A stretch of DNA of 9,066 bases from Alphaproteobacteria bacterium MarineAlpha10_Bin3 (GCA_002937525.1 PTKA01000034.1:1-9066), one strand, 5' to 3'; counted from the first letter of the stretch, positions 1 to 6,675 are shown. Translations and numbers: made by a program. Notes: generated by a model not told the origin, from the sequence alone.

Positions 1-166
1 GTTCGCCGGGGTCCGCCATCGCCGCCACGGCTGCGGGCGGCACAACCAGCATCACCGAGCGCGCAAGGTCGCCGACATTGACGCCGCGCCGCGTCGCCAG
101 CGCCAGCACCCGGTCGCGAAACGCGCTGCTGCACGCAATGGCGTATGATTTCTTGGATGCCGTCAT
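1..166 (-). CDS. Partial CDS, N-terminal 55 residues of an unidentified protein
   Basis: An ATG at 164-166 on the minus strand opens a frame that stays open to the left edge, giving 55 residues beginning MTASKKSYAIACSSAFRDRV and containing RRGVNVGDLARSVMLVVPP. An AAGGG lies about 9 nt upstream, a reasonable ribosome-binding site. The gene follows pheT by 51 nt in the same direction, so it may be cotranscribed. The segment (polar start, 'FRDRVLALATRRGVNVGDLARSVML') could be a short helical or ribbon-helix-helix-like N-terminus. From memory, similar N-termini occur on alphaproteobacterial proteins that carry a DnaJ-type J domain further downstream, but no HPD motif is inside the window, so this is a weak suggestion. 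E. coli has ihfA after pheT; this is clearly not IHF. Confident that it is a gene, not confident about its function. Confidence 0.65.
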   Translation of the reverse strand, partial: MTASKKSYAIACSSAFRDRVLALATRRGVNVGDLARSVMLVVPPAAVAAMADPGE

Positions 167-200
167 GCCGCCGACCCTTGCCGAGTCGCGGCATCTCGTC

Positions 201-216
201 AACTGCAAATGCAGTT
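201..216. repeat. Perfect inverted repeat just after the pheT stop
   Basis: AACTGCA-AA-TGCAGTT is a perfect 7-bp inverted repeat with a 2-nt centre (in RNA, a 6-bp stem with a 4-nt loop is more likely). It begins 1 nt after the pheT stop codon and lies about 35 nt before the start of the next minus-strand gene. No run of T follows on the minus strand, so it is not a classical intrinsic terminator. It could be a weak 3'-end hairpin of the pheT transcript or a dyad operator for the next gene. The symmetry is seen directly; the role is unknown. Confidence 0.5.
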
Positions 217-217
217 A

Positions 218-2620
218 TCAGCCGCGCAGGACGCCGCCGGTCTGTTTTTGTACGTTGGCGACGATCCTGGCGGCGACGGCGTCGATTTCGGCGTCGGTCA
301 TGGTGTGGCCGCTTGGTTGCAGGGTGACCGATAGGGCGACCGATTTTTTGCCCTCGCCCAGGGCGGCGCCAGTGAAGACATCGAAGACATCGACCGCCGC
401 GACCAGCTTGCGGTCGGCGGTGCGGACCGCGCCGATCAGCTTGGCGGCCGGCATTGCGTCATCGACGACAAAGGCGAAATCGCGTTTGACCGGCTGAAAG
501 GCCGAGACCTGAAGCAGGGCCCGGGCCTTGCCGGATTTTGCCTTGGGCCGGGGGATTGCATCCAGGAACACCTCGAAGGCGGCGACCGGCCCCTTCACGT
601 CCATCGCTTTCAGCACGGCTGGATGAATTTCCCCGAACCAGGCAAGAACGTTCGGCCCCAACCGCAGCGCGCCGGCCCGGCCCGGATGATACCAGACGGG
701 TGCATCGGCGCTGGCCTGCGCCTTGGCTGCCGGCGCGCCGCAGGCGGCCAGGACGGCCAGCGCGTCGGCCTTGGCGTCGAAGGCGTCGATGGCGCGCGCT
801 TCTTGCGACCAATGGCGCGGCCCGCTGGTTCCGGTGCGGATCCCGGCGGCGACCAGTTGCTGGCCGTCCGGCGTATCGTTGCGCCATGCTGCGCCGACCT
901 CGAACAAGGCCACCTGGTTCATGCCGCGGTCGGCGTTGCGCCCGGCGGCGGCGATCAGATTGGGCAGCACCGAGGGCCGCATGACGTCAAGATCGGCGCT
1001 GATCGGGTTGACCAGCCGCAGATCGTCGCCGACGCCGCCGAACAAAGCGGCGTCCTTATCGCGCAGAAACGACCAGGTCACCGCTTCCAGCATGCCGCGC
1101 CCGGCCAGCGTCTTGCGGGCAAACGACACCCGGCGCTGGGCCGGCGTGATCGCAGGGCGCGATAAGGGCGTATCGGCAAGCAACGGCACAGCCGGGATGG
1201 CGTCGAACCCCTTGACCCGAAGCACTTCTTCGACCAGGCAGGCTTCGCTTTCGATATCGAAGCGCCAGCTTGGCGGCATGGCTTCGATTTTGCCGGCCAC
1301 GAGTTTGGTTGCGAAACCGAGCCGGTCGAGGATATTGCGCGCCGCTTCGCATTCGACCGCGAGGCCGCCGAGCGTCTCCAGCCGCCTGGGGTCGAGCGTG
1401 ACCGCCGGGGCCGGCGCCGGTGTCTCGCCGGCCATGGTGAGCGTGCTGGCTTCGCCGCCGCAAATCTCCAGGATCAGTTTCGCCGCCACCTCGGCGCCCC
1501 AATCGGCCGACGCGCGATCGACGCCGCGCTCGAACCGGTAGCGGGCGTCCGATTCGATGCCGAGCTTGCGGCCGGTCGCAGCCGTGCGGATCGGGTCGAA
1601 TAGCGCCGATTCGACGAACACTTCGGTGGTGTCTTGCGTGCAGCCGGAATGTTCGCCGCCCATCACGCCGCCGATACCGAGCGCCCGCACGCTGTCGCCG
1701 ATAACCGTCATCGACGAATCAAGCCGATAGCTGCGCCCGTCCAGCGCGTCGATTTCTTCGCCGTCGCGGGCAAAGCGCATGGTCAGGGTATCGCCGGTAA
1801 TTTTGGCGATATCGAAGACATGCAAGGGCCGGCCAAGGTCGAAGGTAACGAAATTGGTGATATCGACCAGGGCGGAAATCGGCCGCAAGCCGATGGCGCG
1901 CAGGCGGTCATGTAGCCAGGCCGGGCTTGGCCCGTTGGTAATGCCGCGAAACGCCCGGCCGACGACCCGCGGGCAGGCGTCGCCGTCCGCGCCAAGGTCG
2001 CGTCGCCACGCGACCGGGCTGTCGAATGCGCCCGGCACGGGGTCATGGGGCCAGGACTTCAGGACGCCGATTCCGGTGGCGGCCAGATCGCGGGCGATGC
2101 CGCGCACGCCGGCGCAATCGGCGCGGTCCGGGGTGAGACCGATTTCGATCACCGGGTCGTCCAGCCCCATGATGGCGGCGAAGGACGCGCCGACCGGTGT
2201 ATCGGCCGGCAGTTCGATGATGCCGTCATGTTCGTCGGACAGGCCCATTTCGCGTTCCGAACACAACATGCCGCTGGATTCAACGCCGCGAATTTTGGTG
2301 GTCTTCAGATCGAGCCCGGTGTCCGGCACATGGGTCCCGGCCGGCGCGAACACGCCCTTCATTCCGGCCCGGGCGTTGGGTGCGCCGCACACGACCTGGG
2401 TTTGCGCCGCGCCGGTATCGACGATGCAGACCCGCAGCCGGTCGGCGTCGGGATGGGGTTCGCAGGAAATCACTTCGCCGACGACGAAATTTTCGAACCC
2501 GGCCGCCCGGTCGTGCAATTCCTCCAGCTCCAGGCCAAGCGCGGTCAGCGTATCGGTGATTTCGCGCAGCGGCGCGTCGGTGTCGAGATGGTCGCGCAGC
2601 CAGGACAATGTGAACTTCAT
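218..2620 (-). CDS. pheT: Phenylalanine--tRNA ligase beta subunit
   Basis: This is the beta subunit of the cytoplasmic (alpha-beta)2 enzyme that charges tRNA-Phe; beta binds the tRNA and hydrolyses Tyr-tRNA-Phe. The 800-residue product has the usual bacterial length and domain order: N-terminal [18 protein letters not shown]-fold tRNA-binding domain at about 40-150 (with [11 protein letters not shown]), B3/B4 editing domain at about 210-385, B5 domain at about 405-475, catalytic-like core, and a C-terminal FDX-ACB anticodon-binding domain at about 705-799. His267 in GRPLHVFD and Glu337 in FVESALF align by motif with editing-site residues His261 and Glu334 of the E. coli beta subunit, so proofreading looks intact. 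The ATG overlaps the pheS stop in an ATGA, implying translational coupling and stoichiometric production. No truncation or frameshift is visible. Confidence 0.98.
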   Translation of the reverse strand: MKFTLSWLRDHLDTDAPLREITDTLTALGLELEELHDRAAGFENFVVGEVISCEPHPDADRLRVCIVDTGAAQTQVVCGAPNARAGMKGVFAPAGTHVPDTGLDLKTTKIRGVESSGMLCSEREMGLSDEHDGIIELPADTPVGASFAAIMGLDDPVIEIGLTPDRADCAGVRGIARDLAATGIGVLKSWPHDPVPGAFDSPVAWRRDLGADGDACPRVVGRAFRGITNGPSPAWLHDRLRAIGLRPISALVDITNFVTFDLGRPLHVFDIAKITGDTLTMRFARDGEEIDALDGRSYRLDSSMTVIGDSVRALGIGGVMGGEHSGCTQDTTEVFVESALFDPIRTAATGRKLGIESDARYRFERGVDRASADWGAEVAAKLILEICGGEASTLTMAGETPAPAPAVTLDPRRLETLGGLAVECEAARNILDRLGFATKLVAGKIEAMPPSWRFDIESEACLVEEVLRVKGFDAIPAVPLLADTPLSRPAITPAQRRVSFARKTLAGRGMLEAVTWSFLRDKDAALFGGVGDDLRLVNPISADLDVMRPSVLPNLIAAAGRNADRGMNQVALFEVGAAWRNDTPDGQQLVAAGIRTGTSGPRHWSQEARAIDAFDAKADALAVLAACGAPAAKAQASADAPVWYHPGRAGALRLGPNVLAWFGEIHPAVLKAMDVKGPVAAFEVFLDAIPRPKAKSGKARALLQVSAFQPVKRDFAFVVDDAMPAAKLIGAVRTADRKLVAAVDVFDVFTGAALGEGKKSVALSVTLQPSGHTMTDAEIDAVAARIVANVQKQTGGVLRG

Positions 2621-3693
2621 GGCGTCAGCCCGCGCAGCAACGTCGGGACTTCCAGCGGCACGAAGCCGTAATGGCGCAGCCAGCGCATATCGGCGTCAAA
2701 GAAGGTCCGCAGGTCGGGAATGCCGTATTTAAGCATCGCGATCCGCTCGATCCCCATGCCGAAGGCAAAGCCCTGATATTCGTTCGGGTCGATCCCGCAG
2801 GCCAGCAGCACCTTGGGGTGGACCATGCCGCAGCCGAGAATTTCCAGCCAGTCGCCGCCGGTGCCGATCTTCAGCTCGCCGCCCGCCCGGCTGCATCCGA
2901 TATCGACCTCGGCCGAGGGTTCGGTGAAGGGAAAGTAGCTGGGCCGGAACCGCACCGGCACGTCGGGTACTTCGAAATAGGCGCGGCAAAACTCGATCAA
3001 ACAGCCCTTCAGATGGCCCATATGGGTCGTCTTGTCGATAATCAGCCCTTCGACCTGATGGAACATCGGCGTATGGGTCATATCGGAATCGCAACGATAG
3101 GTGCGGCCCGGCGCGATAATGCGCAGCGGCGGCGGATTCGATTGCATCGTGCGAATCTGCACCGGCGAGGTATGGGTGCGCAGCACCATGCGGTCGCCAG
3201 CGGCGTTTTCCGGCAAATAAAAGGTATCGTGCATCTGGCGGGCCGGGTGTTCGGGCGGGATGTTGAGGGCGGTGAAGTTGTGGAAATCGTCCTCGATATC
3301 CGGCCCTTCGGCGACGCTGAAGCCCATTTCGCCGAAGATCGCGACGATCTCGTCGAAGGTCTGGCTGATCGGGTGGATGCGGCCCTGCGCTTGTGGCCGG
3401 ACCGGCAACGTGATGTCGATCCGGTCGGCCGCCAACGCCGCGTCGAGGGCGGCGCTGGCCAGGCCGCTTTGGCGCGCCTCGATCGCGACCGCGACGGCGG
3501 TCTTCACCGCGTTCAGCCCCTGGCCGGCGGCGCGGCGCTGGTCCGCTGCAAGCTGGCCCAGGCCCTTCATCAATTCGGTCACCCGGCCCTTGCGGCCGAG
3601 TGCCGCGACCCGGATCGCTTCGAGCGCATCGAGACCGTCGGCCGCCGCGATTGCGGTCAGCAGTTCATCGCGCAGTTGGTCGAGATCTTCCAT
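2617..3693 (-). CDS. pheS: Phenylalanine--tRNA ligase alpha subunit
   Basis: This is the catalytic alpha subunit of PheRS, which forms Phe-adenylate and transfers Phe to tRNA. I choose the ATG at 3691-3693 (358 residues). A GTG directly before it (3694-3696) is in frame, but AAGGGG ends 5 nt before the ATG and only 2 nt before the GTG, which favours the ATG. Visible features are an N-terminal helical, probably coiled-coil tRNA-binding arm (about 1-90), the class II substrate motif HTSPVQ at about 174-179, motif 2 region [19 protein letters not shown] at about 195-213, and motif 3 [18 protein letters not shown] at about 308-325. The gene lies 23 nt after rplT and overlaps pheT by 4 nt. That gap is too short for the phenylalanine attenuator found before E. 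coli pheST, so control probably comes from the rpmI promoter and leader. Confidence 0.97.
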   Translation of the reverse strand: MEDLDQLRDELLTAIAAADGLDALEAIRVAALGRKGRVTELMKGLGQLAADQRRAAGQGLNAVKTAVAVAIEARQSGLASAALDAALAADRIDITLPVRPQAQGRIHPISQTFDEIVAIFGEMGFSVAEGPDIEDDFHNFTALNIPPEHPARQMHDTFYLPENAAGDRMVLRTHTSPVQIRTMQSNPPPLRIIAPGRTYRCDSDMTHTPMFHQVEGLIIDKTTHMGHLKGCLIEFCRAYFEVPDVPVRFRPSYFPFTEPSAEVDIGCSRAGGELKIGTGGDWLEILGCGMVHPKVLLACGIDPNEYQGFAFGMGIERIAMLKYGIPDLRTFFDADMRWLRHYGFVPLEVPTLLRGLTP

Positions 3694-3716
3694 CACCGCC
3701 CCTTACATGGAGCACG

Positions 3717-4076
3717 CTACCCGGCGAGTGCGGCCTGTGCTTCGGTGGTCAGTGCCGTGAAGGCTTCCGGTTCGCGGATCGCCAGATCGGACAGCACCTT
3801 GCGGTCCAACTCGATGCCGGCCAGCTTCAATCCGTTGATGAAGGTCGAATAGGTCAGGCCATTCAACCGCGCCCCGGCATTGATGCGCTGAATCCACAGG
3901 CGGCGGAAATCGCGCTTGCGCGTACGCCTGTCGCGATAGGCGTATTGCATGTTCTTCTCGACCCGCTGGATTGCGGCGCGGAAGGTGTTTTTCGACCGGC
4001 CGCGCGATCCTTTGGCGGCCTTGATGATTTTTCGGTGTCGGGCGTGTGTTGTCACGCCCCGTTTTACGCGAGACAT
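3717..4076 (-). CDS. rplT: 50S ribosomal protein L20
   Basis: L20 binds 23S rRNA early in assembly of the large subunit and in several bacteria represses its own operon. The 119-residue product starts [19 protein letters not shown] and has the very basic N-terminal extension (about 1-60, including [13 protein letters not shown] and [15 protein letters not shown]) followed by the globular helical domain with [20 protein letters not shown], the family hallmark. The length is normal. It sits 17 nt after rpmI and 23 nt before pheS, in the usual order. The ribosome-binding site is weak (CGGAAC about 7-12 nt upstream), so translation may depend partly on coupling to rpmI. The family match is certain; autoregulation here is inferred from relatives. 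Confidence 0.98.
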   Translation of the reverse strand: MSRVKRGVTTHARHRKIIKAAKGSRGRSKNTFRAAIQRVEKNMQYAYRDRRTRKRDFRRLWIQRINAGARLNGLTYSTFINGLKLAGIELDRKVLSDLAIREPEAFTALTTEAQAALAG

Positions 4077-4093
4077 AATGCGGTTCCGTTCGG

Positions 4094-4294
4094 TTATTTA
4101 TAGGGCAGGAAGTATTTTTTGACGGTGCGGGCGTTCGAATCCGCCATGATCTGCGTCCCGCGATTGGTGCGCTTCATCTTTTGCGAGCGGCGGCGCAGCA
4201 TGTGCGACAGCCCGGCGCTGTTGAAGCGTACTTTGCCCTTGGCCGTGAAACGGAATCGTTTTTTGGCGCTGGATTTGGTCTTTAATTTGGGCAT
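4094..4294 (-). CDS. rpmI: 50S ribosomal protein L35
   Basis: L35 is a small, very basic protein of the large ribosomal subunit. The 66-residue product starts [20 protein letters not shown] and contains the conserved [13 protein letters not shown] stretch, ending VKKYFLPYK. Length and sequence are typical. A GAGG ends 8 nt before the ATG, a good ribosome-binding site. It is the first gene of the rpmI-rplT-pheS-pheT unit. In many bacteria infC comes directly before it; here infC lies about 1.8 kb away behind two plus-strand genes. Confidence 0.98.
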   Translation of the reverse strand: MPKLKTKSSAKKRFRFTAKGKVRFNSAGLSHMLRRRSQKMKRTNRGTQIMADSNARTVKKYFLPYK

Positions 4295-4310
4295 TTCGGT
4301 TTCCTCTTTA

Positions 4311-4358
4311 TTAAAGGCGTTGAAACAAGCACTTACCGTTTTGCGGATGGCAGGGCAT
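4311..4358 (-). other. Possible 15-codon leader ORF before rpmI
   Basis: An ATG at 4356-4358 opens a 15-codon frame (MPCHPQNGKCLFQRL) closed by two consecutive TAA codons, the first 16 nt before the rpmI ATG. It falls inside the predicted rpmI leader. There is no good ribosome-binding site (only a GGG immediately before the ATG), and it has just one Phe codon, so a phenylalanine attenuation peptide is unlikely. Codon choice offers no support. It may be chance; it is listed because of its position and the double stop. Confidence 0.2.
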
Positions 4359-4392
4359 ACCCAGGGCCACGACCACCCTTATTAGCGCGCGC

Positions 4393-4421
4393 CTTATACC
4401 GCCCCGGCCCCCGCGACGCAA
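4393..4421 (-). promoter_or_regulatory. Predicted sigma70-type promoter for rpmI-rplT-pheST
   Basis: On the minus strand, TTGCGT (4416-4421) and TATAAG (4393-4398) are separated by exactly 17 nt. The -10 matches the consensus at 5 of 6 positions and the -35 at 3 of 6. Transcription would begin near 4386, leaving a leader of about 90 nt before the rpmI ATG, long enough for ribosomal-protein autoregulation. A downstream ATAAGG repeats part of the -10 15 nt later (ATAAGG-N9-ATAAGG). A separate promoter is needed here because the upstream neighbour runs the other way. Confidence 0.5.
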
Positions 4422-4493
4422 GGCATGGCGTAACTTGACGGCGCATCGCCGCGCGCGCCACAGTGCGGCCATAAACGAGGGAGGACAGGGGGC

Positions 4494-5273
4494 ATGGATC
4501 TCAATCTTGCGGGCAAGACGGCGCTGATAACGGGCGGATCGAAGGGGATCGGGCTGGCGGTCGCGCGGCTGCTGGCGGCGGAAGGGTGCAGTTTGCATCT
4601 GGCGGCGCGGACCGAAGCCGATTTGATCGCCGCGCGCGATGAACTCAACCAGACCCACGGCGCCCAGGTCACCATCCACGCCGCCGATCTGTCCGATGGC
4701 GACCGTATGCGGCAGTTGGCCAGCGATACCGCCGGCATCGACATCCTGGTCAACAACGCCGGCGCGATCCCGTTCGGCAATATCGAGATGGTCGACGAGA
4801 CGACCTGGCGCAACGCCTGGGATTTGAAGGTGCTGGGTTATGTGAATCTGGTCCGGGCGGTCTATCCAGCGATGGTGGCGCGCAAAGCCGGGGTCATCGT
4901 CAATATCCTGGGCACGGCTGGCGAACGGCCGACGCCAAGCTATCTGGCGGGGTCGATGGGCAATGCCAGTCTGATGGCGATGACGGTTGCGCTTGGCGGC
5001 GAATCGGTGGGCAAGGGCGTGCGCGTGGTCGGGGTCAATCCGGGGCTGATCGAGACCGAGCGCATGATGACCATGAACAAGGCGCGGGCGGTGGAAAAAT
5101 TCGGCGACGAGGCGCGCTGGCGCGAATTCCTGGCCGACATGCCCCTGGCGCGCGCCGGCGCGCCGGAAGAAGTCGCCGATCTGGTCGCCTTTCTGGCCAG
5201 CGACCGCGCGTCGTGGATCAGCGGCACGATCGTCACCATCGATGGCGGCGTGACCAAACGCGCGACATTATAG
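4494..5273 (+). CDS. SDR-fold protein lacking the canonical catalytic tetrad
   Basis: A 259-residue protein of the short-chain dehydrogenase/reductase fold. The Rossmann nucleotide-binding site is intact: TGGSKGIG at 13-20, an acidic residue at the end of beta-4 (AADLSD, about 63-68) and NNAG at 87-90; the C-terminal PG (183-184) and SGTIVTIDGG (243-252) are also typical. The classical Asn-Ser-Tyr-Lys tetrad is not. By motif alignment the Asn position is Lys112 (WDLKVLGY), the Ser position Gly140 (VNILGTAG), the Tyr position Gly153 and the Lys position Asn157 (SYLAGSMGNASLMA). From memory this 'AGSxGNA' pattern recurs in a subfamily found in proteobacteria, so it is probably a stable variant rather than decay. 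GGAGG lies 9 nt before the ATG. It forms a bicistron with the hydratase 10 nt downstream, which suggests acyl-CoA or related metabolism; the substrate is unknown. Confidence 0.9.
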   Translation: MDLNLAGKTALITGGSKGIGLAVARLLAAEGCSLHLAARTEADLIAARDELNQTHGAQVTIHAADLSDGDRMRQLASDTAGIDILVNNAGAIPFGNIEMVDETTWRNAWDLKVLGYVNLVRAVYPAMVARKAGVIVNILGTAGERPTPSYLAGSMGNASLMAMTVALGGESVGKGVRVVGVNPGLIETERMMTMNKARAVEKFGDEARWREFLADMPLARAGAPEEVADLVAFLASDRASWISGTIVTIDGGVTKRATL

Positions 5274-5283
5274 GGACATCGCC

Positions 5284-6048
5284 ATGGCCCGCATCGCGGT
5301 TGAAATCGAAACCCGGCCGGAAGGAAATCTGGCCCGCGTCACGATCGAAAACATCGCCAAGGCGAACTGCCTGACCAGCGCGCTGGTGAGCGAGCTGGAA
5401 ACCGCGTTCCGCGGTCTGGCCGATGACGGCGATCTGCGCCTCGCCGTGCTGACCGGCGAGGGACCGCGGTCCTTCATCGCCGGCGCCAATTTACAGGAAT
5501 TGCGCGCCTTCGACGCGGATTCCGCGCGAACCTATATCACCGGATTGCAGCGCGCCAACCAGGCGATTCGCGATCTGCCGGTCCCGGTGCTGGCGCGGAT
5601 CAATGGTGCGTGCATGGGGGCCGGGCTGGAAGTGGCGGTAAGCTGCGATATCCGCATTGCCGCCGACAACGCTCGCTTCGCCATGCCCGAAGTGCTGTTC
5701 GATCTGCCCTCGGTGGTCGAGGCGGCGCTGTTTCCCCGCCTGATCGGCTGGGGCCGGACCTGCTGGCTGCTGTATCGCGGCGACGCGATCGACGCGGCGA
5801 CGGCGCTGGACTGGGGCCTGGTCGAAAAAACCGTGCCAGCATCCGGTCTGGATGCCGCCGTGGCGCAAACCGTGGACCGGATCATGGCCAACGGCCCGAC
5901 CGGGATGCGGCTGCAAAAACGGCTGATGCGGGACTGGGAATCGCGGTCGCTGGACGACGGCATCAAGGCCGGGATCGATGCGCTGACGCAAGCGTACCGC
6001 GACGGCGATCCCCCGGCCCGGATGGCCGCGTTCCTCGATAAATCGTAA
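5284..6048 (+). CDS. Enoyl-CoA hydratase/isomerase (crotonase) family protein
   Basis: A 254-residue crotonase-fold protein, the normal length for a single-domain member; the family acts on CoA thioesters, most often hydrating 2-enoyl-CoA in beta-oxidation-like pathways in the cytoplasm. Visible are the oxyanion-hole segment SFIAGANLQEL (63-73; Asn69 replaces the common Asp), the core INGACMGAGLEVAVSCDIRI (106-125), and both family glutamates, Glu116 and Glu136, 20 residues apart as in rat mitochondrial crotonase (Glu144/Glu164). Hydratase chemistry is therefore plausible. The usual IPGxGGTQRL is replaced by LPSVVEAALFPRLIG (141-155), marking a distinct subgroup and probably a different substrate pocket. 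AGGGA lies 7 nt before the ATG, merging with the SDR stop codon, so the two genes are almost certainly cotranscribed. The gene ends 7 bp from the convergent end of infC. Confidence 0.93.
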   Translation: MARIAVEIETRPEGNLARVTIENIAKANCLTSALVSELETAFRGLADDGDLRLAVLTGEGPRSFIAGANLQELRAFDADSARTYITGLQRANQAIRDLPVPVLARINGACMGAGLEVAVSCDIRIAADNARFAMPEVLFDLPSVVEAALFPRLIGWGRTCWLLYRGDAIDAATALDWGLVEKTVPASGLDAAVAQTVDRIMANGPTGMRLQKRLMRDWESRSLDDGIKAGIDALTQAYRDGDPPARMAAFLDKS

Positions 6049-6055
6049 GGAACGC

Positions 6056-6592
6056 CTATTTCGGGGCCAGGACCATGATCATCTGACGGCCTTCCATCGC
6101 CGGGTACTCCTCGACCTTGGCTTCTTCTTCGAGCTGCATGCGCACCCGTTCGAGCACATCGCGGCCAAGGTCCTGATGCGCCATCTCCCGGCCGCGGAAG
6201 CGTAGCGTCACCTTGACCTTGTCGCCTTCCCCCAGAAACTTGGTAATCGCGCGCATCTTCACATCGTAATCGTGGGTATCGATGTTGGGACGCATCTTGA
6301 TTTCCTTGACGTCGATGGTCTTCTGCTTCTTGCGCGTCTCGTTGGCTTTCTTTTGGGCGATGTATTTGAACTTGCCGTAATCGAGAATTTTGCACACAGG
6401 GGGGTCTGCGTTGGGCGACACTTCGACCAGGTCGAGCCCTGCGTCATCGGCCCGGGAAAGCCCTTCATTCAATGAAACAACGCCGACCATTTCACCATCC
6501 TGGTCGACAAGGCGGATATTCGCGGTTTCGATATCGCGATTGACGCGCGGACCACGTTTGGTCGGCGCGGCGTTAAACGGCGGACGGGCTAT
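6056..6592 (-). CDS. infC: Translation initiation factor IF-3, starting at ATA
   Basis: IF-3 binds the 30S subunit, prevents premature 50S joining and rejects non-canonical start codons. I extend the gene to an ATA at 6590-6592, giving 178 residues starting (M)[20 protein letters not shown]. This restores the N-terminal domain expected of IF-3. The first in-frame ATG, at 6488-6490, would begin at residue 35 and remove the conserved GPRVNRDI...RLVD strand. Between the upstream in-frame stop (6629-6631) and that ATG there is no ATG, GTG or TTG codon, and AGGAGG (6598-6603) sits 5 nt before the ATA. The rest is standard: linker region [18 protein letters not shown], then C-terminal domain [17 protein letters not shown] ... 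[11 protein letters not shown]. coli infC uses AUU, which lets IF-3 repress its own translation, and the same logic probably holds here. The gene lies downstream of thrS and has its own likely promoter. Confidence 0.96.
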   Translation of the reverse strand: MARPPFNAAPTKRGPRVNRDIETANIRLVDQDGEMVGVVSLNEGLSRADDAGLDLVEVSPNADPPVCKILDYGKFKYIAQKKANETRKKQKTIDVKEIKMRPNIDTHDYDVKMRAITKFLGEGDKVKVTLRFRGREMAHQDLGRDVLERVRMQLEEEAKVEEYPAMEGRQMIMVLAPK

Positions 6593-6606
6593 AGATTCCT
6601 CCTCAT
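6589..6606 (-). promoter_or_regulatory. infC initiation region: SD plus overlapping 5-codon mini-ORF
   Basis: The stretch reads ATGAGGAGGAATCTATAG. AGGAGG (6598-6603) is the Shine-Dalgarno for the ATA start at 6590-6592. The same bases also encode a mini-ORF, ATG AGG AGG AAT CTA TAG (MRRNL), whose stop overlaps the ATA start as ATAG, geometrically the same as the common ATGA coupling. An AGG lies 8 nt before the mini-ORF ATG. Whether ribosomes use that ATG is unknown; it could be a by-product of an AT before the SD. Confidence 0.45.
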
Positions 6607-6641
6607 TTTGTGTACCTGCTCCAAGACTCTACTATACGCTT

Positions 6642-6650
6642 ATTATAGCA
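6642..6650 (-). promoter_or_regulatory. Extended -10 promoter for infC
   Basis: TGCTATAAT on the minus strand is a perfect extended -10 element (TGnTATAAT), placed in a short AT-rich patch 25 nt after the thrS stop. No recognisable -35 lies 17-18 nt upstream, which an extended -10 can tolerate. Transcription would start near 6635, giving a leader of about 43 nt to the ATA start. CTATA and TATAG flank the element as a 5-bp inverted repeat with a 7-nt centre (6631-6647). infC can thus be transcribed apart from thrS. Confidence 0.6.
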
Positions 6651-6656
6651 TATTTT

Positions 6657-6671
6657 CATCGAAACGCGATG
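6657..6671 (-). repeat. Small hairpin between thrS and the infC promoter
   Basis: On the minus strand CATCG-CGTTT-CGATG forms a 5-bp stem with a 5-nt loop, starting 4 nt after the thrS stop and followed by AAAATATG rather than a T tract. It is too weak and lacks the U run of an intrinsic terminator; it may mark the thrS 3' end or be chance. Confidence 0.25.
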
Positions 6672-6675
6672 CCCT

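Noticed and set aside
1779..2732. A 317-codon plus-strand open frame opposite the 5' half of pheT
   Set aside because: Antisense shadow; Ser/Arg/Pro-rich translation with no domain, while the opposite strand is a complete PheT.
3694..3696. GTG as the pheS start
   Set aside because: It lies only 2 nt from the AAGGGG ribosome-binding site, whereas the next codon, ATG, lies at a workable 5 nt.
2671..3852. A 393-codon plus-strand open frame opposite pheS
   Set aside because: It is antisense to a clear pheS and runs into rplT; the translation is low-complexity in Gly, Ala, Arg and His with no family motifs.
4311..4358. A phenylalanine attenuator leader for pheST
   Set aside because: The short ORF has only one Phe codon, lies before rpmI rather than pheS, and no terminator/antiterminator pair with a T tract is visible.
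4434..4463. TTGACG as a -35 element for the SDR gene
   Set aside because: The sequence 17 nt downstream is CACAGT/CCACAG, not a believable -10, and the only TA-rich hexamer (CATAAA) is about 29 nt away.
5532..6395. A 287-codon minus-strand frame spanning the hydratase and infC
   Set aside because: It crosses two well-supported genes in the wrong frame, and its translation lacks family features.
6056..6490. infC starting at the ATG at 6488-6490 (144 residues)
   Set aside because: This would remove the conserved first strand of the IF-3 N-terminal domain, and homology clearly continues upstream to an SD-preceded ATA.
6657..6671. The hairpin after thrS as an intrinsic terminator
   Set aside because: The stem is only 5 bp and no T tract follows on the minus strand.
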